The notes under the pieces are model-generated. The model saw only the letters and a list, made by a program, of their open reading frames with translations. It was not told where the DNA came from and made no database searches. A program made the translations under genes and the position numbers. From assembly GCA_032716605.1 (NCBI GenBank), contig CM064523.1:45788215-45852214 (forward strand): a stretch of DNA of 64,000 nt, given 5' to 3'. Source of the stretch: Paralithodes platypus. Its lineage: Eukaryota > Arthropoda > Malacostraca > Decapoda > Lithodidae. Below, piece by piece: positions 1-10,981 of this stretch. Each line of letters opens with the position of its first letter. Position 1 is the first letter of the stretch.

Positions 1-803
1 ATCCAAGGTCCACACTAGGCTAGGAGCTGCCTTGCTCCACCAGAATTCTGTACCTTTGCGCATCCCAGCTAGACTTTATTAACCCGGGTAGACATTAGCT
101 GGATTAGATCATATACTCTTTTATGCATACCCATTATTTCTACACAAGCATTTTGAGGTCTAGGTTGCTGTAGAGAGACACAACCAGCATAGACCGGTTT
201 TGTTAATAGGAGTACTACTTTTTTGTGGCGAGCATTATTACTGTTGCACCGCTTATAATATTCTTGTGTCCAATAACATTATAGGTCCAGCCTTTTTGTG
301 TATTTAGCCTACACGTGCATTGTCCTGCCTCCTGCTATTTTTGTGGTTCCATTTCCGATACGTTCTTCTTAGTAGCATCCGACATTATTCAGAAGATTCC
401 TTGTTCGATGCTTGAGGACTTTACAACACTTTCTTTCATAAAGGAGTGACATAATATTGATTAGAGTAACATTAAGTAAACCTTCTTCTTGTTTGCATTA
501 GATCACTCTTGCGATTTAATAAAGTTAACTATCTTTTCCTTGTGTACCATAACTAAGCAACCATATGTTATAGGTAATAGGCTGTTTCAGAGAACATCAG
601 CCTCCCTAGAAGGGAGTAGAAGCACATAGATACTGAGAGTTAAGATACCCCGCTATCGCAGATATAACTCTGGAGGGTATATGTGTTCTTTGTTCGACGG
701 GATTATATATCAGGGGTTGGATATAGCGTTTCCGTTGTTGCATTTATGCCAGTCTAGTCCAATGTATAAGAGCCACTGATTTATACGAGACCCGATCGTA
801 ACA
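1..803 (+). repeat. 5' LTR, partial (upstream end outside window)
   Basis: This stretch matches 6761-7554 base for base apart from scattered substitutions and a 9-bp indel near 600. It ends in ACA at 801-803, a usual LTR 3' terminus, followed two bases later by a TGG that could start the primer binding site. The true 5' boundary is not in the window. Confidence 0.92.
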
Positions 804-805
804 AA

Positions 806-823
806 TGGCCCTAGCTCAGGATT
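806..823 (+). other. Candidate tRNA primer binding site
   Basis: The sequence directly inside the 5' LTR starts TGGCCCTAGC. A TGG start complements the CCA end of a tRNA and its place just after the LTR fits a primer binding site. The matching tRNA was not identified. Confidence 0.4.
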
Positions 824-990
824 TGGGGAACTGACATATAATTGCAGGTTATTGTGCAGATTTTTCTCACAGTTTAGGCAGTGAACATTTGTTGATTTTG
901 TGGAATATTTGTTGAGGACATGCAAGAATGATTTTTTTAACAAAGTAATATAGCACTTAAGCTGTCTCCGAGAATTTGTTATTGTGAATA

Positions 991-2274
991 TTGTGGTATA
1001 AGAGTTTGGGGTACTTCTTTTTTGTGTATCAAAGTGAAAAATCTTCAGTGAGCATCATGTCTTATAGCGGATCAGTGCAGGATGAAGACACAGTACGTGA
1101 TGTAGAAGCTGAGGAGCAGCAGCATGGGCAGGTTGTTAACTTGGTGAACATTGAGGAGGATGCAAGGAATGTTTTACAATGGCCTATTACTTCCGACCGG
1201 TTGGTGGGTATGAATCGGTACGGTCCCCAGTGCTTAGCCGCAGCTATCGGTCATGTATGTACTAGTGGCATGACCAAGGATGACCTGATGACGTGTGTGC
1301 TGGGTGGGGTGACTGGCGTACGAGGTAGGGTGAGTGCTCAGAGCCCTTTGGCCAAGCCTCCCCTTCACTCGACTCCCAATCCTCCTATTGGAGTACCGAC
1401 CCTGAGCACGCTTCCGCAGGTGGGTAGTGACTGGCAGGGAGGTTTGCCCCTGGGGGGATCACCGGGTATTTCTAACATCATTGCATCCCCTCCTCCTCCT
1501 CAAGGTTTGACCCCAGAGATGCTCTTTCAGCTCGAGATAGCTAAGATGGAAGAGAGGAAAGAGCTAGCTAAGATAGAAGAGAGAAAAGAGCTAGCTAAGA
1601 TAGAAGAGAGAAATGAGCTAGCTAAGATAGAAGAGAGAAAAGAGCTGGCTAGGATGCAGCAACAGACGAGGGAAGCTGAGCTTAGGACTGAACTAGAATC
1701 TACAAGATACTGTGCCGACATGGATTTAGAGAAGTCTCGTGTTGAGACGACGGGACAGCGACTCGGTACTGGAAACCGTGCGCATGATCAGTCTCTGTCG
1801 CACCTTCTCAAACTGGTCCCTGTATTTGACGAGTCTGGTGTCACAGAGTTTTTCAATAGATTTGAGAAGAAGTGCCGGGAGCATCAGTGGCCTGAAGTTA
1901 AGTGGGCGGCCCTTGTGTCCTCTAGACTCGTAGGTAAGGGGCTCAAGGCTTACGATGCACTGCCTTTGGAGTCCTGCGTTGTCTATGAGGAGCTCAAGGA
2001 GGCTGTCCTGCGGGCATATGAGCTACAACTCGAGACATATAGGTTAAAGTTCCGGGGTGTGACTAAGGGGCAAGACAGTACCTTCTTGGAGCACGCCCGA
2101 GACCTGTCCGACGCTATGGGAAACTGGCTCAGATCAGAGAAGACATCTACGTTTGATGAGATGAAACAGTTGATGCTTCTAGAGCAGTTTTATAAGTGTA
2201 CGGGCGGCGACTTGACTTTAAACCTTAAAGAGAAGAACCCAAGAACTCTCGTAGAAGCAGCAGGTTGTCACTAA
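991..2274 (+). CDS. gag-like ORF of the Gypsy element
   Basis: This is an open frame of 427 codons. A second in-frame ATG at 1057 is an equally good start and removes a hydrophobic 22-residue leader; I prefer 1057. The central part (about residues 184-220) is four imperfect copies of a charged KIEERKELA-like unit predicting a coiled coil. Residues about 285-420 resemble the capsid-like region of Gypsy gag proteins (a run of aromatic and charged helices, with FNRFEKKCREHQWPEVKWA visible). The CCHC knuckle expected at the end of gag is not here. It appears just downstream in the pol frame, so either a -1 shift joins the two or a small indel near 2260 broke a once continuous frame. The gag-like role is inferred from place and similarity. 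Confidence 0.75.
   Translation: MWYKSLGYFFFVYQSEKSSVSIMSYSGSVQDEDTVRDVEAEEQQHGQVVNLVNIEEDARNVLQWPITSDRLVGMNRYGPQCLAAAIGHVCTSGMTKDDLMTCVLGGVTGVRGRVSAQSPLAKPPLHSTPNPPIGVPTLSTLPQVGSDWQGGLPLGGSPGISNIIASPPPPQGLTPEMLFQLEIAKMEERKELAKIEERKELAKIEERNELAKIEERKELARMQQQTREAELRTELESTRYCADMDLEKSRVETTGQRLGTGNRAHDQSLSHLLKLVPVFDESGVTEFFNRFEKKCREHQWPEVKWAALVSSRLVGKGLKAYDALPLESCVVYEELKEAVLRAYELQLETYRLKFRGVTKGQDSTFLEHARDLSDAMGNWLRSEKTSTFDEMKQLMLLEQFYKCTGGDLTLNLKEKNPRTLVEAAGCH
1543..1650 (+). repeat. 27-bp in-frame tandem repeat (4 copies) inside gag
   Basis: Copies start at 1543, 1570, 1597 and 1624. Each encodes a nine-residue K(I/M)EER(K/N)ELA unit, so copy number can change without breaking the frame. The antisense reading gives a spurious serine/leucine-rich ORF. 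Confidence 0.9.
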
Positions 2275-5258
2275 TTCGGGGGTGGGGCTCTGCACAGAGA
2301 AACGATGTAGGCGTTAAGGAGCGTTACCCTCCCCCTCCCCGGAATATGGACACACATAAATTTAAAAGCAATGACACCAAGACTGATCACAAACCTAGCA
2401 CCGCCCCGTTTAAGAAGGGTCAGGGGACTTTTACACCTCAGTATAAGTCCAAGGGGAAATTTGAGTGTTATCACTGTCACGAAGAGGGGCACATGGCAAA
2501 AGCTTGTCCGAGCAGACCTCCCATGGCGGTTGTGTCATTGGCTCGCAGCATTGGGGTGTTCCAGAAGTCTTCTGTGTTTGCTGAAGGCATAAGATCAGAG
2601 GATGGAGCACCGCCAGTGAAGAAGGATCCGGAAGGCTCGAACCCTGTCCGCGATGCCTTTTGCGACCATAGAGGGCATGGCTGCGTGAAGTTGCGGGGCA
2701 AGAAGCACGGGGTACAGCTTTTGCGTGACACAGGTGCCTCTCAGACACTCTTGAAGAATTTCACTGGTAGACCCATAAACACGGCGCGGGTAGTTGTGGT
2801 GCATGGAGTTAATGCAACTAGGTCATACCCGCTTGTTAGAATGGAGCTTGAAGTTGACGGTGTGACTCGCGAACTGGATGTGGGAATCGTGGAGAAATTG
2901 CCTGTTGGGGGCGTCGACCTCCTTCTCGGCAATTACTTTGCGGTGCCTGCTTCTAAGGTTTCACCCTTAGTCGTTGCCGAGGAGCCGGCCGACGTGAGTA
3001 GGAAGGAACAGGAGTGGGTTGAGAAGTGTCAGGTGCAACCAATGGCGTGTGTTGTAACCAGATCTCTCGCATCCAGGGAGTCACAGCCTAACCAACAGTC
3101 TTCAAATAAGCGGAGGAACGGTCACGAGAAGGTGCTGAAAGCTGATACGGTGGAGAGTCTAGTACCAGCAGCGCTTCTCGGGGACTCAGTATTAGCACCG
3201 TTAGTAGAGTCTGGAGAAGCACCACCACCTGTCACTGAGAGTGTAGAGGCAGGGCTTAAAGAGACTCAGAGGCAGCAACGGGATGCAAAGTTCGATGTTG
3301 GGGGAGGGCATGAGTTGTTTCGCAAACACTTAGACAGGCTAGCTCCCTCAGATATTCGCAAATTGAAGCTAGAAGACCCAGAGGTTCTAAAGTGTAGTGA
3401 CGGTGCTGTCGAACTTGAGAGTAGAGAACGAATGTTGCGTAGTCTGGAGTTGGCTGGCCGCAATCTGGTAGGCTCTCAGGCCCTCATGAAGGACAGGTAC
3501 GACCACAAGGTGAAACTCAGGGAGTTTCACGTGGGTCAGGAGGTGTTGATACTACTCCCTCTTGTAGGTCATCCCTTATCCGCAAAGTACGCTGGTCCTT
3601 ATAGGGTAGCAGAGAAGCTCTCGGACTTAGATTACCTGGTGGCCACTCCAGACAGGCGCAAGAGGAATCAGTTATGTCATGTCAACCTGATGAAGGAGTA
3701 TGTGAGGCGCCCACCTGAGCCTCTCACTGTCCCCGTGATGACTTTCAGCAGTCAAGGTGGAGAAGGAGAACGGGACAGTCATGCGCAGGTGGATGACAAC
3801 TGGGATTATCATGTTTCTGTAGATCAGTGGGCGGGAAACACGAGACAGGCGGCTCATGAGGCTTTGCAACACCTACCTGAGCAACAGCGTGTGGCTGTCG
3901 AGCGCCTATTCTGTTTATACCCTACTGTATTTGCGGAACACCCAGGCCTCACTACTCATGAGGTGCACGACGTTGACGTCGGAGACCACCCACCCTTCAA
4001 ATCAGTGCCCTATAGGGTGCCCCCTATTAAACTTCCGGCCCTCCGGGCGGAATTGGAGTATATGTTGCAACAGGGACTGATCGAGAAGGGGGCGGTAAAG
4101 TGGACGTCTCCCGTAACGCTGCAACCTAAGTCGGATGGCAAGGTGCGCTTCTGTGTTGATTACCGCAGGCTGAACGGCTTGACTCCCACTAACCCATATC
4201 CTCTTCCCCGGGTCGATGACTGTGTAGACAAGATTGGCAGGGCCAAGTTCTTGACCAAGGTGGACCTGGTAAAAGGTTACTGGCAGGTACCTTTGTCTGA
4301 ACGGGCGAAAGAGGTGTGTGGTTTTGTGGTGGATGGTGCTACATATCGTTGTAATGTCATGCCGTACGGTCTAAAGAACGCACCAGCGACCTTCCAAAGC
4401 TTGATGAACGAGTTAGTGGCTGACATTCCGAACTGTACCGTGTACCTGGACGATGTCATTATCTACGATGACGATTTCAAGAGCCACTGTGAACATGTAG
4501 AATCCCTATTTAAGAAATTAAGCGAGGCAAACTTGGTGGTCAACCTGGGAAAGTGTGATTTTGTGCGGGCTACCGTGCAGTATCTGGGGTTCATGGTGGG
4601 TTTGGGCCAGGTGTGCCCCCCACAGAACAAGATATTGGCTATTAACCACTTCCCCAGGCCGTCCACCAAGAAGCAGATCATGAGGTTTTTGGGCATGATT
4701 GGTTACTACCGCCGCTTTATAAAGGGCTATTCTACTGTGCTGCCTCCTCTGACAGACCTATTAGCCAAAGATAGAAAGTTTAAGTGGGCGCCTGAGTGAG
4801 AGAGGGTTTTTTTGCTAGTAAAACACCTGTTGTGTACTCACCCCATCCTCAGGGCCCCGGACTTTAGCCGATCATTCCAGCTGGCAACTGATGCCAGTGG
4901 TGTGGGGGCTGGTGCCGTTCTGATGCAATCAGACGAAGATGGGCTGGAGCACCCAGTCAGTTTCTTCTCAAAAAAGTTCAACTCGGCGCAGAAGAACTAT
5001 TCAGTTGTTGAGAAGGAACTGCTGGCGATTGTGCTAGCGCTCAGGCACTTTGAGGTGTATGTTCCAGCCTATGGACCAGTTGTGGTGATCTACACCGACC
5101 ATCACCCTCTCAAGTTCCTGAATCAATTCCATAACCGGAATATGAGGCTGACCAGGTGGTCATTAATGTTGCAGGAATACAACCTAGACATACGCCATAT
5201 TGCCGGTTCTGAGAATGTGATTGCAGATTGCTTATCGAGGGTGGAAGACCCGCGGTAG
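2265..5258 (+). pseudogene. pol: CCHC knuckle, protease, integrase C-terminal (GPY/F) module, RT, RNase H; interrupted by one in-frame TGA
   Basis: The frame is open from 2265 (no ATG, so a shift from gag is implied) to a TGA at 4797-4799, then continues in the same frame from 4800 to 5258. Domains in order are a zinc knuckle (CYHCHEEGHMAKAC, about 2466-2507), an aspartic protease with DTGA at 2727, a GPY/F-like module (AKYAGPYRV near 3582-3608) with the upstream helix typical of an integrase C terminus, RT with YLDD at 4443-4454, and RNase H with the ATDAS, EKELLA and YTDHHPL motifs. The TGA falls where Gypsy pols usually have a conserved Cys between RT and RNase H. The integrase zinc finger and DDE core are not seen. 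Placing integrase before RT is known from Gmr1-type Gypsy elements; this looks like such an element with its integrase core deleted. Confidence 0.88.
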
Positions 5259-6760
5259 ATCATCACAAGGGTAGCCTCCTACTTTGGTTTGATTAGTATG
5301 TTTACGTCTGGTGCTTGTTGGCTCGCGTGGGTAGCCCAGCGTATTGGGTCGTAAAGTAGGAGTTGCTGTGTTGGTATAGAAGAAAAAACTAGGCTTGCCC
5401 CTGTAGTGCAGCCGCCATAAACATATTAAAAATATAAAAATCCTATAAAAACTCTTTCTTTGATAGTTAAAATTTGTTTTAAGTATGTTATAGCAGAAAT
5501 TCTGAGTTGTACTCCTCTCAGAAGGCTGGGCTAGTGAAGCTCGCTCTTATGAGCATAACTATGTAATTTAATCTATTGTGTTGGGAAGGGTTGTTCATTT
5601 TTATAATGTGTTATTTTGAAGAGAACTGTGCTTTACATTTCATTGTCGCTGGGTGGCTAGGAGTGACGAATTTTGTATGGGTTCTGCATGTCAGATTTAG
5701 AGCTCATAGTTGGAGCCTCTTAAAAATCTTGGGTGGGGTGTGACGCTCACCGCTTCCCCCAGAACCGCATGGCTTACTCGCTAGGACTTGCCAGGGCAGA
5801 GAATGTAGCTACAGACTATCTATCATTGTGTAATTTCCTTCTCGAGAAAGCTTGTGTTGCAGACAGTTCAGAACTGTTCTTTGTTTTCGTATGTCACAAT
5901 CCTTTCTATTTTATTTAGTCAATTGAAAGTATTGTGTTAAGTAATTGAATGATGGGAAGGCGAGCGGGAGAGAGAGAGAGAGAGAGACAAGGTGGTGTGA
6001 CTTGGTGGTGAGTGTGGCGCGTGGCCGACCCACTTACATAGGCCTCGCGGGATTCGTTGCCTCCTGCCTAACACGGCCTACTAGGCGGCTGCTTACTGGG
6101 CGACTGTCGCGCGCCCTCGTGCCATTCCTGCGAACTGGGATTCCACCCATGCGGTCCCTGGATATATCCTGGTCAGATCCGTCCCAGACAGCATACTCTA
6201 AGCATCTCCCTTGAACTGTTCCACACTCTTGTCTTAGAATCTTTCTCTTCTACTGCCTCTATCATTTCCACTACTTCCTCACCTTTTATTAATATCAATC
6301 CCCCTCTGGTTCCCTGCATCCACACCTTGAATTGGTGGCCAGACTGTATTATATGCTGGATCTCACATTTCTTATGTACTAGGCTAAGGTTGAAGATAGT
6401 CATTGTCTTTTTGGGAGATTGTATTGCTCGGACTGTCTCCATCAATCACTAATGTTTCTACAGGGTTAAATAATGCTAGACTAGGGATCAGGTACCTTGC
6501 TGTTGGTGTTTTCACTGTGTGTAGGCTACTTTTGAGCTGCACGACACTACAGATTCTGTGGGTTACCTGGGTGGATCTTTTGTCTGTGTACCTTGGAGTT
6601 TAGACTGTGTAGTGCGTGAGGGCTGCTTGCCTAATCCACCCAACACTGTTCTAACTCTATTTGCTTTTACTTTTGAGGGTCGCCAGGAGGATACTCGATA
6701 CTTGTGATCGAGAATCCTCAAGAGAGCACCCCTTCAAATTTACGTAATCAGGCCGCACAG
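5259..6760 (+). other. 3' non-coding internal region of the Gypsy element
   Basis: No convincing coding frame follows RNase H. A short (GA)n run lies at about 5970-5988. The true start of the 3' LTR probably lies in the last 100-150 bases of this interval, because the 5' LTR is cut by the window edge and the repeat can only be measured from position 1. Much of this region is recognisable, inverted and diverged, at about 8050-9080. Confidence 0.7.
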
Positions 6761-7554
6761 ACCCAAGGTCCACACTAGGCTTGGAGCTGCCTTGCTCCAC
6801 CAGAATTCTGTACCTTTGCGCATCCCAGCTAGACTTTATTAACCCGGGTAGACATTAGCTGGATTAGATCATATACTCTTTTATGCATACCCATTATTTC
6901 TACACAAGCATTTTGAGGTCTAGGTTGCTGTAGAGAGACACAACCAGCATAGACCGGTTTTGTTAATAGGAGTACTACTTTTTCGTGGCGAGCATTATTA
7001 CTGTTGCACCGCTTATAATATTCTTGTGTCCAATAACATTATAGGTCCAGCCTTTTTGTGTATTTAGCCTACACGTGCATTGTCCTGCCTCCTGTTATTT
7101 TTGTGGTTCCATTTCCGATACGTTCTTCTTAGTAGCATCCGACATTATTCAGAAGATTCCTTGTTCGGTGCTTGAGGACTTTACAACACTTTCTTTCATA
7201 AAGGAGTGACATATTATTGATTAGAGTAATGTTAAGTAAACCTTCTTCTTGTTTGCATTAGATCACTCTTGTGATTTAATTAAGTTAACTATCTTTTCCT
7301 TGTGTACCATAACTAAGCAACCATATGTTATAGGTAATAGGCTGTTTCAGAGAACATCAGCCTATAGTAGAAGCACATAGATACTGAGAGTTAAGATACC
7401 CCGCTATCGCAGATATAACTCTGGAGGGTATATGTGTTCTTTGTTCGACGGGATTATATATCAGGGGTTGGATCTAGCGTTTCCGTTGTTGCATTTATGC
7501 CAGTCTAGTCCAATGTATAAGAGCCACTGATTTATACGAGACCCGATCGTAACA
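6761..7554 (+). repeat. 3' LTR
   Basis: This repeats 1-803 with about 98-99% identity and ends in ACA at 7552-7554. It lacks a 9-bp segment present near 605 in the 5' copy. The 5' limit given is where overlap with the window start begins, so the LTR is probably longer. Confidence 0.9.
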
Positions 7555-7589
7555 TAAGAAGTCCACCACCCTCTACTTCGGATCCGCAC

Positions 7590-9120
7590 TATTACGTTAC
7601 GTTAATTAATAGTCCTTAAGCATCGAGCAAGGAATCTTCTGAAAAAAGTTAGATGCTTCTCGGATGCTCGTAAGAAGTACGTATCGGATTTTGAACGGTA
7701 ATTCAATAAGCAAAAACAATTAAATACTATTAAAGGCTTAAAATGGCATAAGAATAATTAAAAAGAATATGCAATAGTAAATGGCAAACATTAAAAGGAA
7801 GTACTCCACAAATGCAACGGCAATAGCCTACTCGGATTGTGCTCGTGGGCCACTAATCACTAAAGTAGCCAAGCTTGCAACGCATGAAATCAATAGTGCA
7901 TAAACAATATCATACATAAGGAAAGCTTCAATACTATTCTGTATCTACTAATCGAGTAAAGTCTAGCTGGGGTACTGTAGGCAAAAAGGTAGCAGTGACT
8001 GAGCAAAAACGGCTCGTAGCCTAGCGAAGTCCTCACGACTTTTTTAAAGTATTACGTTAAAACTAACAAGTGCACTTTGAGAAATCCAGATCCCTTGTAT
8101 CTGGTTTTCTCCCGGCTCCTTGACAAAGTAAAAACAAACTGTTAATAAAATAGTGGTTAGGCTCTTGCCCTCACGCACTGTAAATTATTAACTCAACACA
8201 GTCAGCCGCGAAGACAACCTAGGCTTCACTGAACCGAAACGAGTATGCAGGTTTATCGCTTAACCACTGCATCAAACGACATCTCGTAACACAGAAAAGC
8301 CTTACCCCAGTCTAGCATTACCTAGACTAGCAGAACACAGGAATAATAATAATAATACACAGGGAAATGCATATACAAGTGCAACAAACATAAATCAATC
8401 CTATTCTAAGTCAACCCTTCCAAAATAGGCTATCTAATAGGCAAGTATCTCGTGAGAACTCAAGCGATAATACGTTGGCTGACTAGCTCTGCACCAACGG
8501 GATCATGGAAGTTAAACAGGTGAGGGAAAAGAGGAAATAAGAATGTAAGGTAGTAGAGAAAGTTCCCATCAGTCAGAAGAATATAAATAGTTAGCAAGGG
8601 AAATGAAAAGTCGCTCTGCCTAATGAGTTCTGATGAAAAAATGGCTAGACTTCCCTTTTATACCCGGCCCTCTAGTGAGCCCAACGTGAACTACTAAGGA
8701 CCGCCCACTGACAACCATGACGTCATTTCTCTCTCTCCTCTGGGATACACAAAGGCTCCCCTAGCACTGAGGGAGGGAGGAGTGCGAGTGAGTTAGGCCT
8801 ACCTCCTGCCTGGCATACCCACTGACACCTAACTGTGGCTGTTTCTCTTCCCATCATTACAAATAAGTTTTACACACAATACTTATAACTAATGATATAA
8901 AATAGAACTCGTTGACGCAGATGAAAACAAAATACATATTCATAATACTTATGGTACAACGGCTCACACGAACTAAGTTAGGAAACTCTACATAGACTAC
9001 AGCCAAAGTTCCTGCCCTGACGATCCTAGCGAGAGTGGGGCATGACTAGGCGTTCTGTACAGCATGCTCACACGTGGACATGCGTCACAAGGCCACATGG
9101 AAATTCCAAGCAGAATGAGA
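7590..9120 (-). mobile_element. Inverted, diverged LTR and 3' region of a related Gypsy element
   Basis: Read on the minus strand, this matches in order the 3' end of the neighbouring element. The segment near 9010-9040 corresponds to about 5770-5800, 8840-8860 to about 5945-5965 (AATGATGGGAAG), 8130-8160 to about 6610-6640 (GTGCGTGAGGGC), 7950-7990 to about 6800-6840 (CCAGCTAGACTTTA), and 7615-7690 to about 7117-7185 of the LTR. Identity is clearly lower than between the two LTRs of the main element, so it is an older or distinct subfamily copy. No coding domains are left. Boundaries are approximate. Confidence 0.72.
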
Positions 9121-9193
9121 AGGTTTACACAAAATCTTTGAAGTCAAAAATATAAATCATACAAAAAAAAGTTTATAACAAAGAACCGATCGA

Positions 9194-9576
9194 ATGCAGA
9201 TGACTACTACAAATACTTATATTTCGTATTATGCCCTGCAAGCTAAACTGTTATGGGACAGTGGATTAGGCCTCCAGGGGATAAATACCACTGAGAGAAT
9301 CTATATACAAATTAACGAGCCACGTTGCCTAGCTCTGTTGGTGGGCTGGAAACGGCAACAAGAGTTACAAGAGGAACTATATTCTTATATAAATAAGGCG
9401 ATTATCAAACAAAATAATATTAAATAAGGAATAAGGAATACAGAGAGAAGAAGAAACACACAAGAAACGTAAGAAATAAGAAAAGCCAAAAAGAGATAAA
9501 GAGCAGGCAAGTAGAAAGAAGACACCAAAAACGAGATAAGGGACTCGCCGTTGCAATATTATCCTTAGATATGTAC
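9194..9576. other. Short unclassified stretch
   Basis: Only short open frames with no recognisable domain occur here. The purine-rich second half may be a degraded 5' part of the MITE-D copy that follows. Confidence 0.3.
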
Positions 9577-9727
9577 TTACGCAGTTCCCATACAAATCTG
9601 AGCCCTCTAGGTGCCATAGGACCAGAGTAATTAAGCGCGACGCACCCTATGCGGCGCTGGGGTTTACCATTAGCCCATTACATACATTGCCGACACATAA
9701 CGTGCGTCGCTGGTTCTCGAGGGGTTA
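9577..9727 (+). repeat. MITE-D fragment (TTAA-ended)
   Basis: The block around 9580-9640 (GCAGTTCCCATACAAATCTG and following bases) is nearly identical to blocks inside the TTAA-flanked elements at 42326-42749 and, reversed, 52816-53255. It ends in GGGGTTAA at 9720-9727, like their termini. The left end is too diverged to place. Confidence 0.6.
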
Positions 9728-10616
9728 AGGGAGGTCTTTGGCTGTTTGGATAACTATTATTTAAACCTTTAGCGAGAGAGTGTGAACTACAGTTTGTGTG
9801 TGTGTGTGTGTGTGAGTGATTAAGGTATAGCTGACCTACTATGAGGTATTTCAATCTTCTGCTACTAGTAAACTCGATATTAATTTGACCTGATAATAAT
9901 TTATAACCTTGCTCATTGTTACCAGGGCCGCCAGGGGAGAGTTTACGAGTGAGTACCGTGATTATAAAGGGTTCTTGTTTGATGCAGATTACTAGTGACA
10001 AGCTTCATGATAATTTCTAGGAAATAGAAGGCAGTAAGTGTTTGTGTATACCACAACTATCTTGAGTGTATATGAGGATTAAGTTGATAATGAGCGTTTT
10101 ATTGACAGCTGACAATACTAATTTACCAGTTTAATTAATGGACATGATAAGTACTGGATAATTTTTGTACTTTGAATATAAATATTGATATTAATGTGTG
10201 TTTGGACTATTGTTGTAACTATGTTTTCAAGAACTAAACCTGCATTTCAAGTATAATTTGGTTTTACGATCTTATTCAATTCCAATTTAATTACATATAT
10301 CCTGGTATTTTCTTAACGTTTAAACCTAATTTATTTATGCACAACTCCATAATCCTTTAGCCTAATTCCTTCTAGCTCCTGCCTGTGTAGCCTTCCCTTA
10401 TCCCAGGTGTCTGTCCTTCTCCCCTCGTCTTCTTCCTTCTCCTCCCACTCCATATCTTCTGTACTTTTACTTATCTATCTTCCGCATCTTTTCTTCCACT
10501 TTTACCTTTTGCTATTCTACTTTGCCCTCTTCAAACCTCCACTTCTCCACGTTTAACCTCTTCATTTACCTTCTCCCCCTCCCCTCCCCACCTTCTCCTG
10601 TCCCCTGGATTCACCT
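9728..10616. other. Non-coding; (GT)n run and pyrimidine-rich tail
   Basis: A (TG)n microsatellite lies at about 9794-9814. From about 10370 the strand becomes C/T-rich. I see no gene. Confidence 0.5.
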
Positions 10617-10690
10617 GCCTAATTACCTGGAAAACCGGAAAACCAATGAACTTTCAAATTACTGAGGACACGGGGAGTAAGAGGATGAGG
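10617..10690 (+). repeat. Dispersed repeat unit shared with 15744-15800
   Basis: CCTAATTACCTGGAAAACC and the 35 bases after it recur at 15746-15795 with about 85% identity. In both places they follow a pyrimidine-rich stretch and precede a purine-rich one. Identity of the parent element is unknown. Confidence 0.55.
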
Positions 10691-10981
10691 AGGAGGTTAG
10701 GAAAAAGAGAGAATAAAATGAGCAAGAATGTACAGACAACAATATGTACCGGTAGCTATGTTCTTATTAACAAACAAAACAGAAGAAGGCTGTAGGCACT
10801 AGCCGAACTGGGCGGTACTCCGGGGAGTGCTAGGTGCATGATAAGGACAGCTGGAACTCCTGTTTCATCAAGTGGCCTACCTTGATGATCCTTTCCGTGC
10901 CTCACCAATATTGAGGGCAACTCTAACCTGCCCCCCAAAACACCTCTTCTTTCTATCAATACATTCTATCGCAAACACACT

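Larger units (their letters stand above)
1..7554 (+). mobile_element. Gypsy-type (Ty3/Metaviridae) LTR retrotransposon, nearly complete, 5' end cut by window
   Basis: Two near-identical direct repeats (1-803 and 6761-7554) flank a gag-like ORF and a pol ORF carrying a zinc knuckle, aspartic protease, integrase C-terminal module, reverse transcriptase and RNase H. The LTRs differ by about 11 substitutions and one 9-bp indel by hand count (about 1.4%), so the insertion is young. Position 1 of the window lies inside the 5' LTR, so the true LTR start and any target duplication cannot be read. No integrase catalytic core was found either between protease and RT or after RNase H. With the in-frame stop in pol, this copy looks non-autonomous. 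The RT type (YLDD motif, Gypsy-like RNase H) supports Ty3/Gypsy; the clade is inferred. Confidence 0.93.

Noticed and set aside
1527..1721. Minus-strand ORF of repeated Ser/Leu units
   Set aside because: Antisense shadow of the gag coiled-coil repeat.
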